In this document: positions 27,250-34,758 of the stretch, piece by piece
How positions within the stretch are numbered: position 1 is the stretch's first letter
How the letters are laid out: each line of letters begins with the position of its first letter
Origin: Lebetimonas natsushimae
GTDB lineage: Bacteria; Campylobacterota; Campylobacteria; Campylobacterales; Nautiliaceae
DNA length: 64,000 nucleotides
Direction: 5' to 3'
Assembly (NCBI RefSeq): GCF_002335445.1
Contig: NZ_BDME01000001.1
Location: forward strand, 558,001-622,000
Position numbers and translations under genes: made by a program
Notes under the pieces: model-generated
What the model was told of the DNA's origin: nothing
Databases searched by the model: none
What the model saw: only the letters and a program-made list of their open reading frames with translations

Positions 27250-28458
27250 TCATTTGCTTCCTCCTGCGGGCGGGCGCAAGCGTCCGTCCTCGGTTGTCGC
27301 AAATTCGCTTCTTATATTTTCAAAAAAATTTGTACTGATATAAAATGAAAAACTTAAATCTTCAATATTTTTATTTTTAGTTTTAAATAACCAACCAAAA
27401 ACCGGAATTTTTGATAAACCAGGAACATTAGATTTATTATCAATTGTAGTAACAGACCTTAAACCTGCTATTAAATAATGTGACTTATTTTTAGTTAACT
27501 GAATATGAGTATTAAAATGTTTCGTATCAATAAGAGGAATATTATTTGTCATTGATAATAAATTATCAATAAATATATCAAGATCAAAATCAATAGATCT
27601 TTTTGTAATAGAAACATTTTTTACATAAACTTTCAAACCTACATCTTTATACTGCAAATTTGTCCTAGTAACAGGATTCCCATCTTTATCAACACTTACA
27701 GTTTTTGTAACATAAGGAATATTATGAACACTCTCAAGAGTATAATTAAAACTGTCAATTAAATTTATAGTCGGTTTACTTATTGTCTGAGCAATATTTT
27801 TTTTATTTAAAAATCTTATAAATGATTTAAAATCAATACCACTTGGTAAAGAAGTAGTTACAGAAGCAGTATCAGTAATAAGATCAAATAAAATTCTTTT
27901 ATGAAAAGGAGATTTTATATTAAGATTAGCACCTAACTGTTTAGCTTTTTTATTATTAATAACAACAATTAGAAAATTAACTTTTGATTGTTTATAAGAA
28001 GATTGAAGAGAAGTAATAAAATGTTTTATATAAACATAATTATCATAAGTAGTATGAATGAATAAACGGTTTTGAAAAACCTGAAATTTTAAGCCTGGAT
28101 AAAACTTATTAATATAATTAATTATTACACTTTTTGGTATAAAATTAAACCTTATTAAAAAATCTGATTGAACAGGGGGATTTGGAATATAAATATAATA
28201 TGTATTTCCATAAGTTTTTAATTTTAAATGATTAGCCCTTAATATATAAATAAGGGATTTTTTAATTTCAGTTTTACTCATAATATTTTCAGGCATAAAA
28301 ACACTAAAATTTTTAGGAACATCATCAGCAACAACTATATTTTTATTTAAATGATAAGATACATAATTTAAAAAAGTAGTAAAATCAACTTTTTTTAAAT
28401 CATAAGCAAAAACAATATTAGAATACAGAATTACTAAAAGTAGTAGAATTTTCTTCAT
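27250..28458 (-). CDS. Inovirus secretin (pIV-like outer membrane channel)
   Basis: From ATG 28458 (AAGGGGG upstream) this is a protein of about 402 residues with a signal peptide (MKKILLLLVILYSNIVFA). It has small N-domains (FLNYVSYHLNKNIVVADDVP) and a C-terminal secretin domain with VPGLSKIPVFGWLF, a strong secretin signature. It would form the outer-membrane channel for virion export with the Zot protein encoded upstream, whose gene it overlaps by 41 bp. The upstream 20 codons in frame lack signal-peptide character and are excluded. The final residues TTEDGRLRPPAGGSK are unusual because they carry the GC-rich hairpin. Confidence 0.9.
   Translation of the reverse strand: MKKILLLLVILYSNIVFAYDLKKVDFTTFLNYVSYHLNKNIVVADDVPKNFSVFMPENIMSKTEIKKSLIYILRANHLKLKTYGNTYYIYIPNPPVQSDFLIRFNFIPKSVIINYINKFYPGLKFQVFQNRLFIHTTYDNYVYIKHFITSLQSSYKQSKVNFLIVVINNKKAKQLGANLNIKSPFHKRILFDLITDTASVTTSLPSGIDFKSFIRFLNKKNIAQTISKPTINLIDSFNYTLESVHNIPYVTKTVSVDKDGNPVTRTNLQYKDVGLKVYVKNVSITKRSIDFDLDIFIDNLLSMTNNIPLIDTKHFNTHIQLTKNKSHYLIAGLRSVTTIDNKSNVPGLSKIPVFGWLFKTKNKNIEDLSFSFYISTNFFENIRSEFATTEDGRLRPPAGGSK
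27268..27289. promoter_or_regulatory. GC-rich hairpin at the end of the secretin gene, packaging-signal candidate
   Basis: GGGCGGGCG and CGTCCGTCC pair over 9 bp (two G-T) around a CAAG loop, in a region that is otherwise strongly AT-rich. It lies inside the last secretin codons and before rep. In Ff phages the packaging hairpin lies just after gene IV, before the origin and gene II, which is the same relative place. Confidence 0.4.
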
Positions 28459-29542
28459 TATTACCCCCTTGAAAAAATTGTGCAATATCAACATTGGATT
28501 TAAAATAAATAGAATCATTTGTTATATAATGAATTTTTGAAAAAACATAAGATTTTGAAAGAATAAAATCTAAAACTGGACGAGGTAAAATATATTGATT
28601 ATTAATAATACATTTAACCTTAAAACAATTAGCATTATAAGAATATTTATAATCAGTAAGATCATTAATTACATCATTATTTTTATAATTATTTTTTTTA
28701 TTTTTATTATTTAAAGAATAATTTTTTTTAATTTTTTTATGACCAGGTTTTGTAACCTGGTTAGATTTATTTTCTATCGGACAACTAAAAAAATGTTTGC
28801 ATTTAACATAATTTTGAAATAAATGAAATACAAAAAAAACAACTAAAATGCCAATAAGAGCAGGAATAATTAATTTAGATGATAAAGATTTATATTTTCT
28901 TGTAGAACCTGAATTATAACAATCAGCAACCTTTTTTGAAAATGTTATTTTTTCTTTTCCAGCATAATTATTTTTAGTAGTTTGATAAGAACTGTAAATT
29001 TTATAAACAAAAACATTTCCTATTAATCTTTTAGATGAAGCCTGGGCAAAATAAGTAAGTTCAACAAATGCCAAATATTTACGATTAATTAAAGATTTAT
29101 TTTGAGTAATAATAAACATATCAATATCATAATGTCCATGATAAGAAAGAAAACGAAGTAAATGTGGTTCAGTTTTATCGGTAAAATACAAATGTGCTTC
29201 ATCAATTATAATTAAAGAATTTTTATATTTTTTAAAAATACCTAATTTCTTCATATAAGAATCAAAATCTTTTATAAGTTCGCCGGTTTCTTCATCATAC
29301 AATTTATTATCTTTATATAAATGAGAATATTCATACTCTTTATGAACTTCCATTAAAAATTCATCTAAAATAAGAGGTTTAACAAAATCTTTTTTATATT
29401 TTTCACATTTCTCATAATTTAAATTAAGATTTGTATAAATATATTTATATTTAGATTTCTCTTTTTTAATTTCCTCATAAATAAAATTTACAGCAAAATA
29501 AGATTTACCAGAGCGAGGAACTCCAAGAATTAAAGTTATCAT
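28418..29542 (-). CDS. Zot-domain assembly ATPase (pI-like)
   Basis: This 374-residue protein opens with Walker A GVPRSGKS (7-14) and has Walker B SLIIIDEAH (109-117), the Zot/pI P-loop domain of filamentous phages. A single membrane helix (IIPALIGILVVFFVFHLF) follows at about 225, and then a Lys/Asn-rich linker and a periplasmic tail with paired cysteines. In inoviruses this inner-membrane protein works with the secretin to extrude the virion. Its gene lies between the pVI-like and secretin genes, as in Ff and CTXphi. Confidence 0.93.
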   Translation of the reverse strand: MITLILGVPRSGKSYFAVNFIYEEIKKEKSKYKYIYTNLNLNYEKCEKYKKDFVKPLILDEFLMEVHKEYEYSHLYKDNKLYDEETGELIKDFDSYMKKLGIFKKYKNSLIIIDEAHLYFTDKTEPHLLRFLSYHGHYDIDMFIITQNKSLINRKYLAFVELTYFAQASSKRLIGNVFVYKIYSSYQTTKNNYAGKEKITFSKKVADCYNSGSTRKYKSLSSKLIIPALIGILVVFFVFHLFQNYVKCKHFFSCPIENKSNQVTKPGHKKIKKNYSLNNKNKKNNYKNNDVINDLTDYKYSYNANCFKVKCIINNQYILPRPVLDFILSKSYVFSKIHYITNDSIYFKSNVDIAQFFQGGNNEENSTTFSNSVF

Positions 29543-29551
29543 AATTTAACC

Positions 29552-29989
29552 TTAATCAAACATTTGTAAAGAATTATTTATCATATCAACAACATTTCGA
29601 TAAACATGCGCAACAGTCTTAGCAATAATAACAGCATAATATGAAAAATATAAAACTAAAAAAAGATTAAAAGCATTAGTAAATGCAGGACCAACTCCAG
29701 AAGCATTCAAAAAACCTAAAAAAGCATTCCATATACTAGACAAAGTAATACCATAAACATTTCCAGAACCAACACTTAAATTATTAATAGAATCAAGCAA
29801 ATCATAAAACTTTGTAATAATATTAAAAATAAAATCAGCAAAAAGAATATAAGAACCGATATAAAGAGTAATAGCAACTGCAGTAAAAGTGACAGCAGCA
29901 AATTTTACAGGTAACATAGCAAATTTTTGGATACCAAATTTAACAATAAATCCAACAATAAAACCAACCGCAGTAATTACATATTGCAT
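29552..29989 (-). CDS. pVI-like minor coat / multi-pass membrane protein
   Basis: This 145-residue protein has three to four hydrophobic helices and no cysteine. Its size, topology and position between the pIII-like and Zot genes match the pVI-type minor coat proteins (DUF2523-like) that cap the virion end together with pIII. Direct sequence similarity cannot be assessed here. The ATG overlaps the pIII-like stop (TAATG), so translation is coupled. Confidence 0.7.
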   Translation of the reverse strand: MQYVITAVGFIVGFIVKFGIQKFAMLPVKFAAVTFTAVAITLYIGSYILFADFIFNIITKFYDLLDSINNLSVGSGNVYGITLSSIWNAFLGFLNASGVGPAFTNAFNLFLVLYFSYYAVIIAKTVAHVYRNVVDMINNSLQMFD

Positions 29990-31653
29990 TAGTCATCCCC
30001 TTTATTTATAAAAGTTTTCAAAAAAAACATAAAAACAGACAAACTAAAAAAGGCAGTAAAAAATAATAAAAGAATAGGTCTATAAGGAGAAACAAATTTA
30101 CAAATATCAATAGTAATAACCTTATTATAAATATTAGCAACTAAAGGACAAGAATAAGAATCAGAAGTAAAAAGAGTAATTTTTTTAGGAGATGAAATTA
30201 AATCTTTTACTTTATTAAAGCTATTAACTAAATCTTTAATAGAATTTTTAGCTTTATCTAAAAATGAAGACATATCATCAGAATAATCAGTTTTCATATC
30301 TTTTAAATTACCAGGATCAAAAGAATCATCAGGTTTCATATTTTCAATATTATTTAAAATATTATTAATATTATTCAATTTACTATTAACAGTATCTAAC
30401 CTGGAAGTAACAGGAGTCAAATCAATATTATTAGAACCAGAATTTGAATTAGAAGAACCAGAAACAGAACATTGACCATCGTTTATACAAACTTTATTAG
30501 GACAACCAGAAGGAGCATTAGTCCAAATCCAACAATTACCAGATTGTGACCAATTATCACCAACTTGTTGATGATTATATCTATAACATAAATCAGTAGG
30601 ACAATTAGAATTATTATCAGAACTTCCACTAGTATTACTTGATCCTGAAGAACTAGAAGTGCCTCCAGTATCTCCAGATCCACCAGAACTTGAACTTCCT
30701 CCAGTATTACTTGAACCGGAAGAATCTGAACTACCTCCAGTATCTCCAAAACCTGAATTACTTCCAGTATTACCAGAATCACCAGTATTATTAGTATCAT
30801 CTGAATTATTATCAGTTCCTGCAGTATTATTATCAGCAGGTTTACAATTAGAAGTAGAAATATTTTCAAAAGCAGGACTTAAAGTTAAAGCTCCATCTGT
30901 TTCAGAACAAGACAAATTTTCAACAACCTCTAAATTATTTTGAGCGCACAAATCATACTGTGCTTGCATAATTTCAGCACAACTCATACATTGTATATTC
31001 ACTTCACCAGTATCAATATTACAAGATATATTTTTTGCAAAACTTAAAGAGCCACATTTTTGAAGAGCTTCTTTTTCCAACTGAGGTTTAGAAGGACAAT
31101 CAGGCATACATTTTTCCTGGACACTATTAAAATGAGTACCATCTGGACAAACACATTGACCAGAACTTTCATCAAAAGTCATGCCAGATGGACAATCAGG
31201 TTTATCAATACATTTTGATTGATTACTATCATAATATTGATTAGAGGGACATATTGGGTTATCACCATCTTTCGAATACCAAGCATTTGCACCACTATCA
31301 TAATAATAACTATCTTTATTTTGACAAAAACCAATATAATCAGTTGGAAGATAATAAGCTCCTGTGGAATATCCACCATGATTGGAACCACTTTCTGAAT
31401 AAATATAAACATAAGTATGCTTTGAATTTTTTTTAACACAATAAAAATTATAATCTGAAGCGTCCTTTGCAATATAAAGAGTATCACTATCTTCAAATTT
31501 ATATATAGGAGTATGATAAACAGAATATACAGAATGAAAATCAGTCCCCTGTACAGATTGCAAATAATGCATACGGTCATCTTCTAAAAGTATTACATCA
31601 CTTGCAAAAATAAAATTAAAAAAAATTAAAAATAAAAATATAATTTTTTTCAT
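29989..31653 (-). CDS. pIII/TspB-like receptor-binding minor coat protein
   Basis: This 554-residue protein has a signal peptide (MKKIIFLFLIFFNFIFA) and a Tyr/Asp-rich N-terminal domain. Cys-rich segments follow (CPSNQYYDSNQSKCID, CPSGMTFDESSGQCVCPDG). A long low-complexity Gly/Ser/Asn/Thr/Asp linker spans about residues 272-350, then a second Cys domain. The C-terminal membrane anchor (YRPILLLFFTAFFSLSVFMFFL) is preceded by the CPLVANIYNKV...ICKF pattern of the TspB/pIII family. Flexible Gly-rich linkers between adsorption and anchor domains are typical of pIII. It should bind the host receptor, possibly a pilus. It is coupled to a 32-residue ORF just upstream. Confidence 0.83.
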   Translation of the reverse strand: MKKIIFLFLIFFNFIFASDVILLEDDRMHYLQSVQGTDFHSVYSVYHTPIYKFEDSDTLYIAKDASDYNFYCVKKNSKHTYVYIYSESGSNHGGYSTGAYYLPTDYIGFCQNKDSYYYDSGANAWYSKDGDNPICPSNQYYDSNQSKCIDKPDCPSGMTFDESSGQCVCPDGTHFNSVQEKCMPDCPSKPQLEKEALQKCGSLSFAKNISCNIDTGEVNIQCMSCAEIMQAQYDLCAQNNLEVVENLSCSETDGALTLSPAFENISTSNCKPADNNTAGTDNNSDDTNNTGDSGNTGSNSGFGDTGGSSDSSGSSNTGGSSSSGGSGDTGGTSSSSGSSNTSGSSDNNSNCPTDLCYRYNHQQVGDNWSQSGNCWIWTNAPSGCPNKVCINDGQCSVSGSSNSNSGSNNIDLTPVTSRLDTVNSKLNNINNILNNIENMKPDDSFDPGNLKDMKTDYSDDMSSFLDKAKNSIKDLVNSFNKVKDLISSPKKITLFTSDSYSCPLVANIYNKVITIDICKFVSPYRPILLLFFTAFFSLSVFMFFLKTFINKGDD

Positions 31654-31658
31654 TTAAA

Positions 31659-31757
31659 TTACCTAAAAAGTGATATTAATGCTAAAGAAATTACAATTAC
31701 AGCACTTGGTATTAAAAAAATATAAAAAAAATAATTAAATGCTTCAACTGAATACAT
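31659..31757 (-). CDS. 32-aa membrane protein, pVII/pIX-like candidate
   Basis: ATG 31757 follows AAAGGGGTTTAAA, and the frame encodes a 32-residue protein, MYSVEAFNYFFYIF followed by a hydrophobic stretch, ending ISLFR. It is one membrane helix with a short basic C-terminus. The tiny coat proteins pVII and pIX of Ff are of this size. It sits between the coat gene region and the pIII-like gene, and its stop is 5 bp before the pIII-like ATG. The function is inferred from size, topology and place only. Confidence 0.6.
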   Translation of the reverse strand: MYSVEAFNYFFYIFLIPSAVIVISLALISLFR

Positions 31758-31812
31758 TTTAAACCCCTTTATTCGGTTATCGTTTCTCTTTCGTGCCTTA
31801 CTCAGGCGGAGG

Positions 31813-31932
31813 GCATAAAGTTTCCTTGCCTCGATTTTAAGGCGTTTTTTCGTGCGAACATTTCGGGCTTACCTTAACTACTTGACCTCGCACTGCAAAA
31901 CGCACTAAAATCGGGCAAGTTTGCCTTTATGC
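31813..31932. repeat. Long imperfect inverted repeat (120 bp) in the phage non-coding gap
   Basis: The arms 31813-31857 and 31888-31932 pair in blocks: GCATAAAG, CTTGCC, CGATTTTA, GCGTTTT and GTGCGA, with small internal loops and a 30-nt terminal loop. It lies in the 176-bp gap 31758-31933, immediately 3' of the 111-residue ORF, the place of the central terminator of Ff. It may be a terminator, a complementary-strand origin, or both. Confidence 0.6.
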
Positions 31933-31933
31933 A

Positions 31934-32269
31934 TTAACTCAAAATTGCCAAAATAAAACCTATTAATACAGAAAAACCTATCAATAAACCTGAAAGCCCC
32001 CACAAAAAATAATAATCAAAATATCTAATATGAAGTTCTTTTAAAGTTTGATTATATTCACAAGTATTGTTATCATCATCATAATAATAACCATATTCAA
32101 GATTATTATTTCTTGTAGAGGTTGAATACCACCTATTATTTTTAGATCTTAAATAATAAAATCTTCCATTTTTATAATAAAAATCTTCTATACAATAATT
32201 CTTATTTTTGTATAGAATAGAAGCATTTGAAAAAACTAAAAAAAAGAAAAGAGGGAAAATCTTTTTCAT
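31934..32269 (-). CDS. Small secreted/membrane phage protein, unknown
   Basis: This 111-residue protein has a signal peptide (MKKIFPLFFFLVFSNA), a Tyr/Asn-rich polar domain with two cysteines, and a C-terminal membrane helix (WGLSGLLIGFSVLIGFILAIL). It follows the major coat gene by 10 bp with its own GAGGG ribosome site. The layout is that of an inner-membrane-anchored minor virion protein, but I do not recognise the family. It ends directly at the large inverted repeat. Confidence 0.7.
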   Translation of the reverse strand: MKKIFPLFFFLVFSNASILYKNKNYCIEDFYYKNGRFYYLRSKNNRWYSTSTRNNNLEYGYYYDDDNNTCEYNQTLKELHIRYFDYYFLWGLSGLLIGFSVLIGFILAILS

Positions 32270-32279
32270 TTAAACCCTC

Positions 32280-32462
32280 TTATCTGAAGAAATGCTTAAT
32301 TCTTTTAGCAAGCATAACAACTAAAGAAACACCGAGAACAACACCAACACCTGCATAAAAATCAGTGTAATCAGGAGTTGGCATTGTAATATTTGGATCA
32401 GCAAATGCAGAAGTACCTAAAACAGCTAAACCAAGTGGTAAAAGTTTTGCTAATTTTTTCAT
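32280..32462 (-). CDS. Major coat protein (pVIII-like)
   Basis: This 60-residue precursor has a signal peptide cleaved after AFA (residue 21). The predicted mature protein of 39 residues has an acidic N-terminus (DPNITMPTPDYTDFYAG), one membrane helix (VGVVLGVSLVVMLA) and a basic C-terminus (KRIKHFFR) to contact DNA. This is the classic architecture of filamentous phage major coat proteins. The strong ribosome site AAGGAGAGG is the best in the prophage, as expected for the most abundant product. Confidence 0.9.
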   Translation of the reverse strand: MKKLAKLLPLGLAVLGTSAFADPNITMPTPDYTDFYAGVGVVLGVSLVVMLAKRIKHFFR

Positions 32463-32477
32463 GACCTCTCCTTAAAA

Positions 32478-32510
32478 GTTTTTTTGAGCTTAAAGCTCAA
32501 ATAAAAAAAC
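32478..32510. promoter_or_regulatory. Hairpin in the leader of the major coat gene
   Basis: GAGCT-TAA-AGCTC is extended by flanking T and A runs (GTTTTTTT to AAATAAAAAAAC) into a stem of about 15 bp, just upstream of the coat gene ribosome site. No U-tail follows in the coat-gene direction, so an mRNA-stabilising or processing element is likelier than a terminator. Confidence 0.4.
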
Positions 32511-32530
32511 AAAATTTTCTTATTTGAACT

Positions 32531-32752
32531 TTACTCGCCCAAAAATTTAAAAGTCGGTAAAATATAATTATTAAAAACAAAATCTCTTTCATCTTTAGTA
32601 TCATAAAACCAAAAAAAATTTTTATTAGCTTCAGTATAAAAAAGAATATAATATCTTCCTTCTTTAGAAGGAATATCGGGAGCTAAAATCCCGATAACTT
32701 TTTCTAAATTTACAGGATTATTAAAATTTAACTTATCAAAAACAAACATCAT
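32531..32752 (-). CDS. Small phage protein, unknown (73 aa)
   Basis: This 73-residue protein, rich in aromatic residues (RYYILFYTEANKNFFWFYD), overlaps the upstream 105-residue ORF by 4 bp and lies before the major coat gene. It is soluble in appearance. Inoviruses often have one or two small ORFs here. I do not recognise it. Confidence 0.6.
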   Translation of the reverse strand: MMFVFDKLNFNNPVNLEKVIGILAPDIPSKEGRYYILFYTEANKNFFWFYDTKDERDFVFNNYILPTFKFLGE

Positions 32753-33066
32753 TTTTTAATTTCTCCAGAAAAAGGATGTTTATCAAAAAATTTAAGTTGC
32801 ATATTACTATCAGGAAATATATAAGTTCCATTTTTAGTATTTAAAGTTAGATATGGAATAGCAACAAACTTATTCAAATTCATTTGTAAACTTGGTAACA
32901 TTTCAATTGGAAATTGAACATTTTCAGAAACAATTACCAAATGACCATCTTTATCTTGCAATTCATCATATACTAAAGCAGTACAAAATATTTGAACTGA
33001 ACCATCACCTTTTTTTCTTTGAACTTGTCTTACATCTCTAATTTTTCCTACTAAATTAGTAATCAT
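32749..33066 (-). CDS. Possible ssDNA-binding protein (pV-like)
   Basis: This 105-residue protein looks all-beta with short strands and basic/aromatic residues (KIRDVRQVQRKKGDGSVQIF, KFVAIPYLTLN), compatible with an OB-fold. Its size and its position as first gene of the leftward phage operon, before the coat genes, are those of the ssDNA-binding proteins that coat inovirus progeny strands. A GAAAGGGG ribosome site precedes ATG 33066. The function is inferred from position and size; family similarity is not obvious by eye. Confidence 0.5.
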   Translation of the reverse strand: MITNLVGKIRDVRQVQRKKGDGSVQIFCTALVYDELQDKDGHLVIVSENVQFPIEMLPSLQMNLNKFVAIPYLTLNTKNGTYIFPDSNMQLKFFDKHPFSGEIKK

Positions 33067-33093
33067 TTTAAACCCCTTTCAATATTATTTTTA

Positions 33094-33139
33094 CCCCCGA
33101 TTTACAGAAGGCAAGGAATCGGGGGCAACTCCTTGCCTT
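33094..33139. promoter_or_regulatory. Two overlapping, mutually exclusive hairpins between int and the phage operon
   Basis: Hairpin A is CCCCCGATT (33094-33102) with AATCGGGGG (33117-33125). Hairpin B is AAGGCAAGGA (33108-33117) with TCCTTGCCTT (33130-33139). They share bases, so only one can form. Next to them the - strand carries GGGTGGTGGGGTGGG (33146-33160). The 103-bp gap has no ORF. It is a candidate origin or operator region. Confidence 0.55.
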
Positions 33140-33169
33140 TAAATTCCCACCCCACCACCCATAAAAAAA

Positions 33170-34048
33170 TTAACTCATAATAGAGTCAATAATTGTATTA
33201 ATTACCCGTGCCGATATTTCAGCTCTTGGATTAATATATCTTTGAGTTATTTCAATACTAGTATGACCAAGTGTATAAGAAACTTCTTCTACACTTAAAC
33301 CTAAAGTATTAATGCTATAACTTGCAACCAGATGCCTAATATCATGTATTCTCATTTTTTTTGTAATTCCCGCATATTTAAGAAGTTTTTTAAATTGTTT
33401 TCGAATATCTTGTAATTTTTTACAAGTTCTTGGAGATGGAAATACATATTTTGAAGTAAAACAATATAAAGTTTTCATTCTAAATTGATTTTCTAAAGTT
33501 TCTTTTAAAATATCAGTCATTTGATAAGCCATCAATCTACGAGCTTTATTGATCTTTGGAGGAATATAATAAACCTTATTTTCAAAATCTACATTATTCC
33601 AAGTAAGTGATAATACTTCATTTAATCTTCTTCCATGAAGAAGAAAAATAAAAATATGTCTATAAAGTGATTCAGGATAATTCAAAACAGCACTTATAAA
33701 TCTTTTTATTTCTTCATCAGTAAAATTAAAATAGATTCTACTATCAAATTGAGGAAGCAAAACATATTGAAAAGGATTTTTTTCACAATATTCATTCATA
33801 ATTGCATATTTATAAAGAACCTTAAATATATCAACAATATTTTTTACTGATTTAGGCTTAAGACCTTTATCAAGAAGTTCATTAACAAATTTTTGAGCGT
33901 CTTTAAATTTAAAATCTGTTATAATATTATTGCCGTATTGTAATCTAAAATGTTTATTGTAGTAACTTATTTTTGTAAGGAGTGTATGATGTGTCATTGT
34001 ATTTTTCATAATTTCACAATATTCATCAAAAAGTTCGTTAATAGTCAT
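33170..34048 (-). CDS. int: Phage tyrosine integrase
   Basis: From ATG 34048 (AGGGGG site) this is a protein of about 292 residues. It has a SAM-like N-terminal core-binding domain and a C-terminal catalytic domain with GRRLNEVL (Arg141), HDIRH (His235, Arg238), LGHTS (His262) and RYIN (Tyr271 nucleophile); all active-site residues are present. It would recombine the 49-bp core in tRNA-fMet. It is not adjacent to either att, being separated from attR by the regulatory genes. Its promoter lies divergently against an HTH regulator gene. Inoviruses that encode their own tyrosine integrase are a minority; many use XerCD. Confidence 0.93.
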   Translation of the reverse strand: MTINELFDEYCEIMKNTMTHHTLLTKISYYNKHFRLQYGNNIITDFKFKDAQKFVNELLDKGLKPKSVKNIVDIFKVLYKYAIMNEYCEKNPFQYVLLPQFDSRIYFNFTDEEIKRFISAVLNYPESLYRHIFIFLLHGRRLNEVLSLTWNNVDFENKVYYIPPKINKARRLMAYQMTDILKETLENQFRMKTLYCFTSKYVFPSPRTCKKLQDIRKQFKKLLKYAGITKKMRIHDIRHLVASYSINTLGLSVEEVSYTLGHTSIEITQRYINPRAEISARVINTIIDSIMS

Positions 34049-34062
34049 AATTGCCCCCTGCA

Positions 34063-34109
34063 ATTGATTATATATCAATAATTATAATTGATTATTAATC
34101 AAATGTCAA
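34063..34109 (-). promoter_or_regulatory. Integrase promoter with two palindromic operators
   Basis: On the - strand TTGACA (34104-34109), exactly 17 bp, and TATAAT (34081-34086) form a perfect sigma-70 promoter. The spacer contains TTGATT-N3-AATCAA (34088-34102). A second palindrome, ATTGAT-N5-ATCAAT (34063-34079), covers the likely start site. The two centres are 24 bp apart. Confidence 0.8.
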
Positions 34110-34136
34110 GAAAAAAAATAATAAATAGTCAAAAAA

Positions 34137-34448
34137 ATGAAAATTAGTCAAAAAAAATTAGCAGAATATATAAATATAGCACCAGAAACATTATCAAGAT
34201 GGAAAAAAGATCCTAAAAAAAAGCACCATCTTGAATTATTAGAATTAGGATATTTAAGAAAATTTGGGGGCATTACTATTAATGGAAATAACAATATAAT
34301 TGGTCATCACAATAAAATATTAATCAATAACAAAGATATATGTGTAGAAATATGTAAAACTTTAGAAAAATTACCAGAAAATAAACAAAGAAAATTTTAT
34401 TTCAAAATAATGGCAGAATTATTAGAAGAATTAGAAAAAGAGGAATAA
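34137..34448 (+). CDS. HTH regulator, probable repressor of the integrase promoter
   Basis: This 103-residue protein begins directly with a helix-turn-helix (KISQKKLAEYINIAPETLSRWKK). A short NGNNNIIG segment follows, then a charged helical tail. It is divergent from int across the two operators, so it most likely binds them. The HTH aligns well with that of the 121-residue protein near attR (pattern IxxxKxAxxxxxxxxxTLxxWKK). No strong ribosome site is visible. Confidence 0.7.
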   Translation: MKISQKKLAEYINIAPETLSRWKKDPKKKHHLELLELGYLRKFGGITINGNNNIIGHHNKILINNKDICVEICKTLEKLPENKQRKFYFKIMAELLEELEKEE

Positions 34449-34449
34449 A

Positions 34450-34713
34450 ATGATTAAAAAAATTACATTTATTTCTTTAACATCATCATTTATCTTTGCA
34501 CATAAATGTTTAGTTACGTATATAATCAAACAAGCAAAACCATATATTCCGCAAATTTTTTATCAAGAATGGATACCTTGTAAATCATTACAAAAAGCAA
34601 GAAAATTTGAATTTAATTTAGGTTGTAAAACTCAACATATTACTATTAGACATAAAAAATATTTAGCAAGAATTTGCCCTTTTTCAATAAATAGTATTAA
34701 ATATACAAAATAA
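34450..34713 (+). CDS. Small protein, unknown (87 aa)
   Basis: This 87-residue basic protein has a hydrophobic start (MIKKITFISLTSSFIFA) that could be a signal peptide or anchor, and four cysteines. It begins one base after the HTH gene stop, with AGAGGAA as ribosome site, so the two are co-transcribed. An immunity or superinfection-exclusion role would suit the location, but nothing in the sequence shows it. I do not recognise the family. Confidence 0.55.
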   Translation: MIKKITFISLTSSFIFAHKCLVTYIIKQAKPYIPQIFYQEWIPCKSLQKARKFEFNLGCKTQHITIRHKKYLARICPFSINSIKYTK

Positions 34714-34758
34714 AAAACAATATTTTGAAACCTCTCCTAAAAAAGCTTCAAAAAAAAG

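Noticed and set aside
30483-31580. Long alternative frames on both strands inside the pIII-like gene (about 30483-30869, 31179-31580 and 30659-30943)
   Set aside because: They are products of the low-complexity Gly/Ser/Asn coding sequence. They have no ribosome site and no family character, and they overlap a convincing gene.
29200-31700. CRISPR array suggested by repetitive sequence in the pIII-like gene
   Set aside because: The repeats are codon-level Gly/Ser/Thr/Asn low complexity without fixed spacer length; no cas genes are present.
33170-34048. Prophage as an integrative plasmid and not a phage
   Set aside because: Zot, secretin, pVIII-like coat and pIII-like genes together are specific to filamentous phages.
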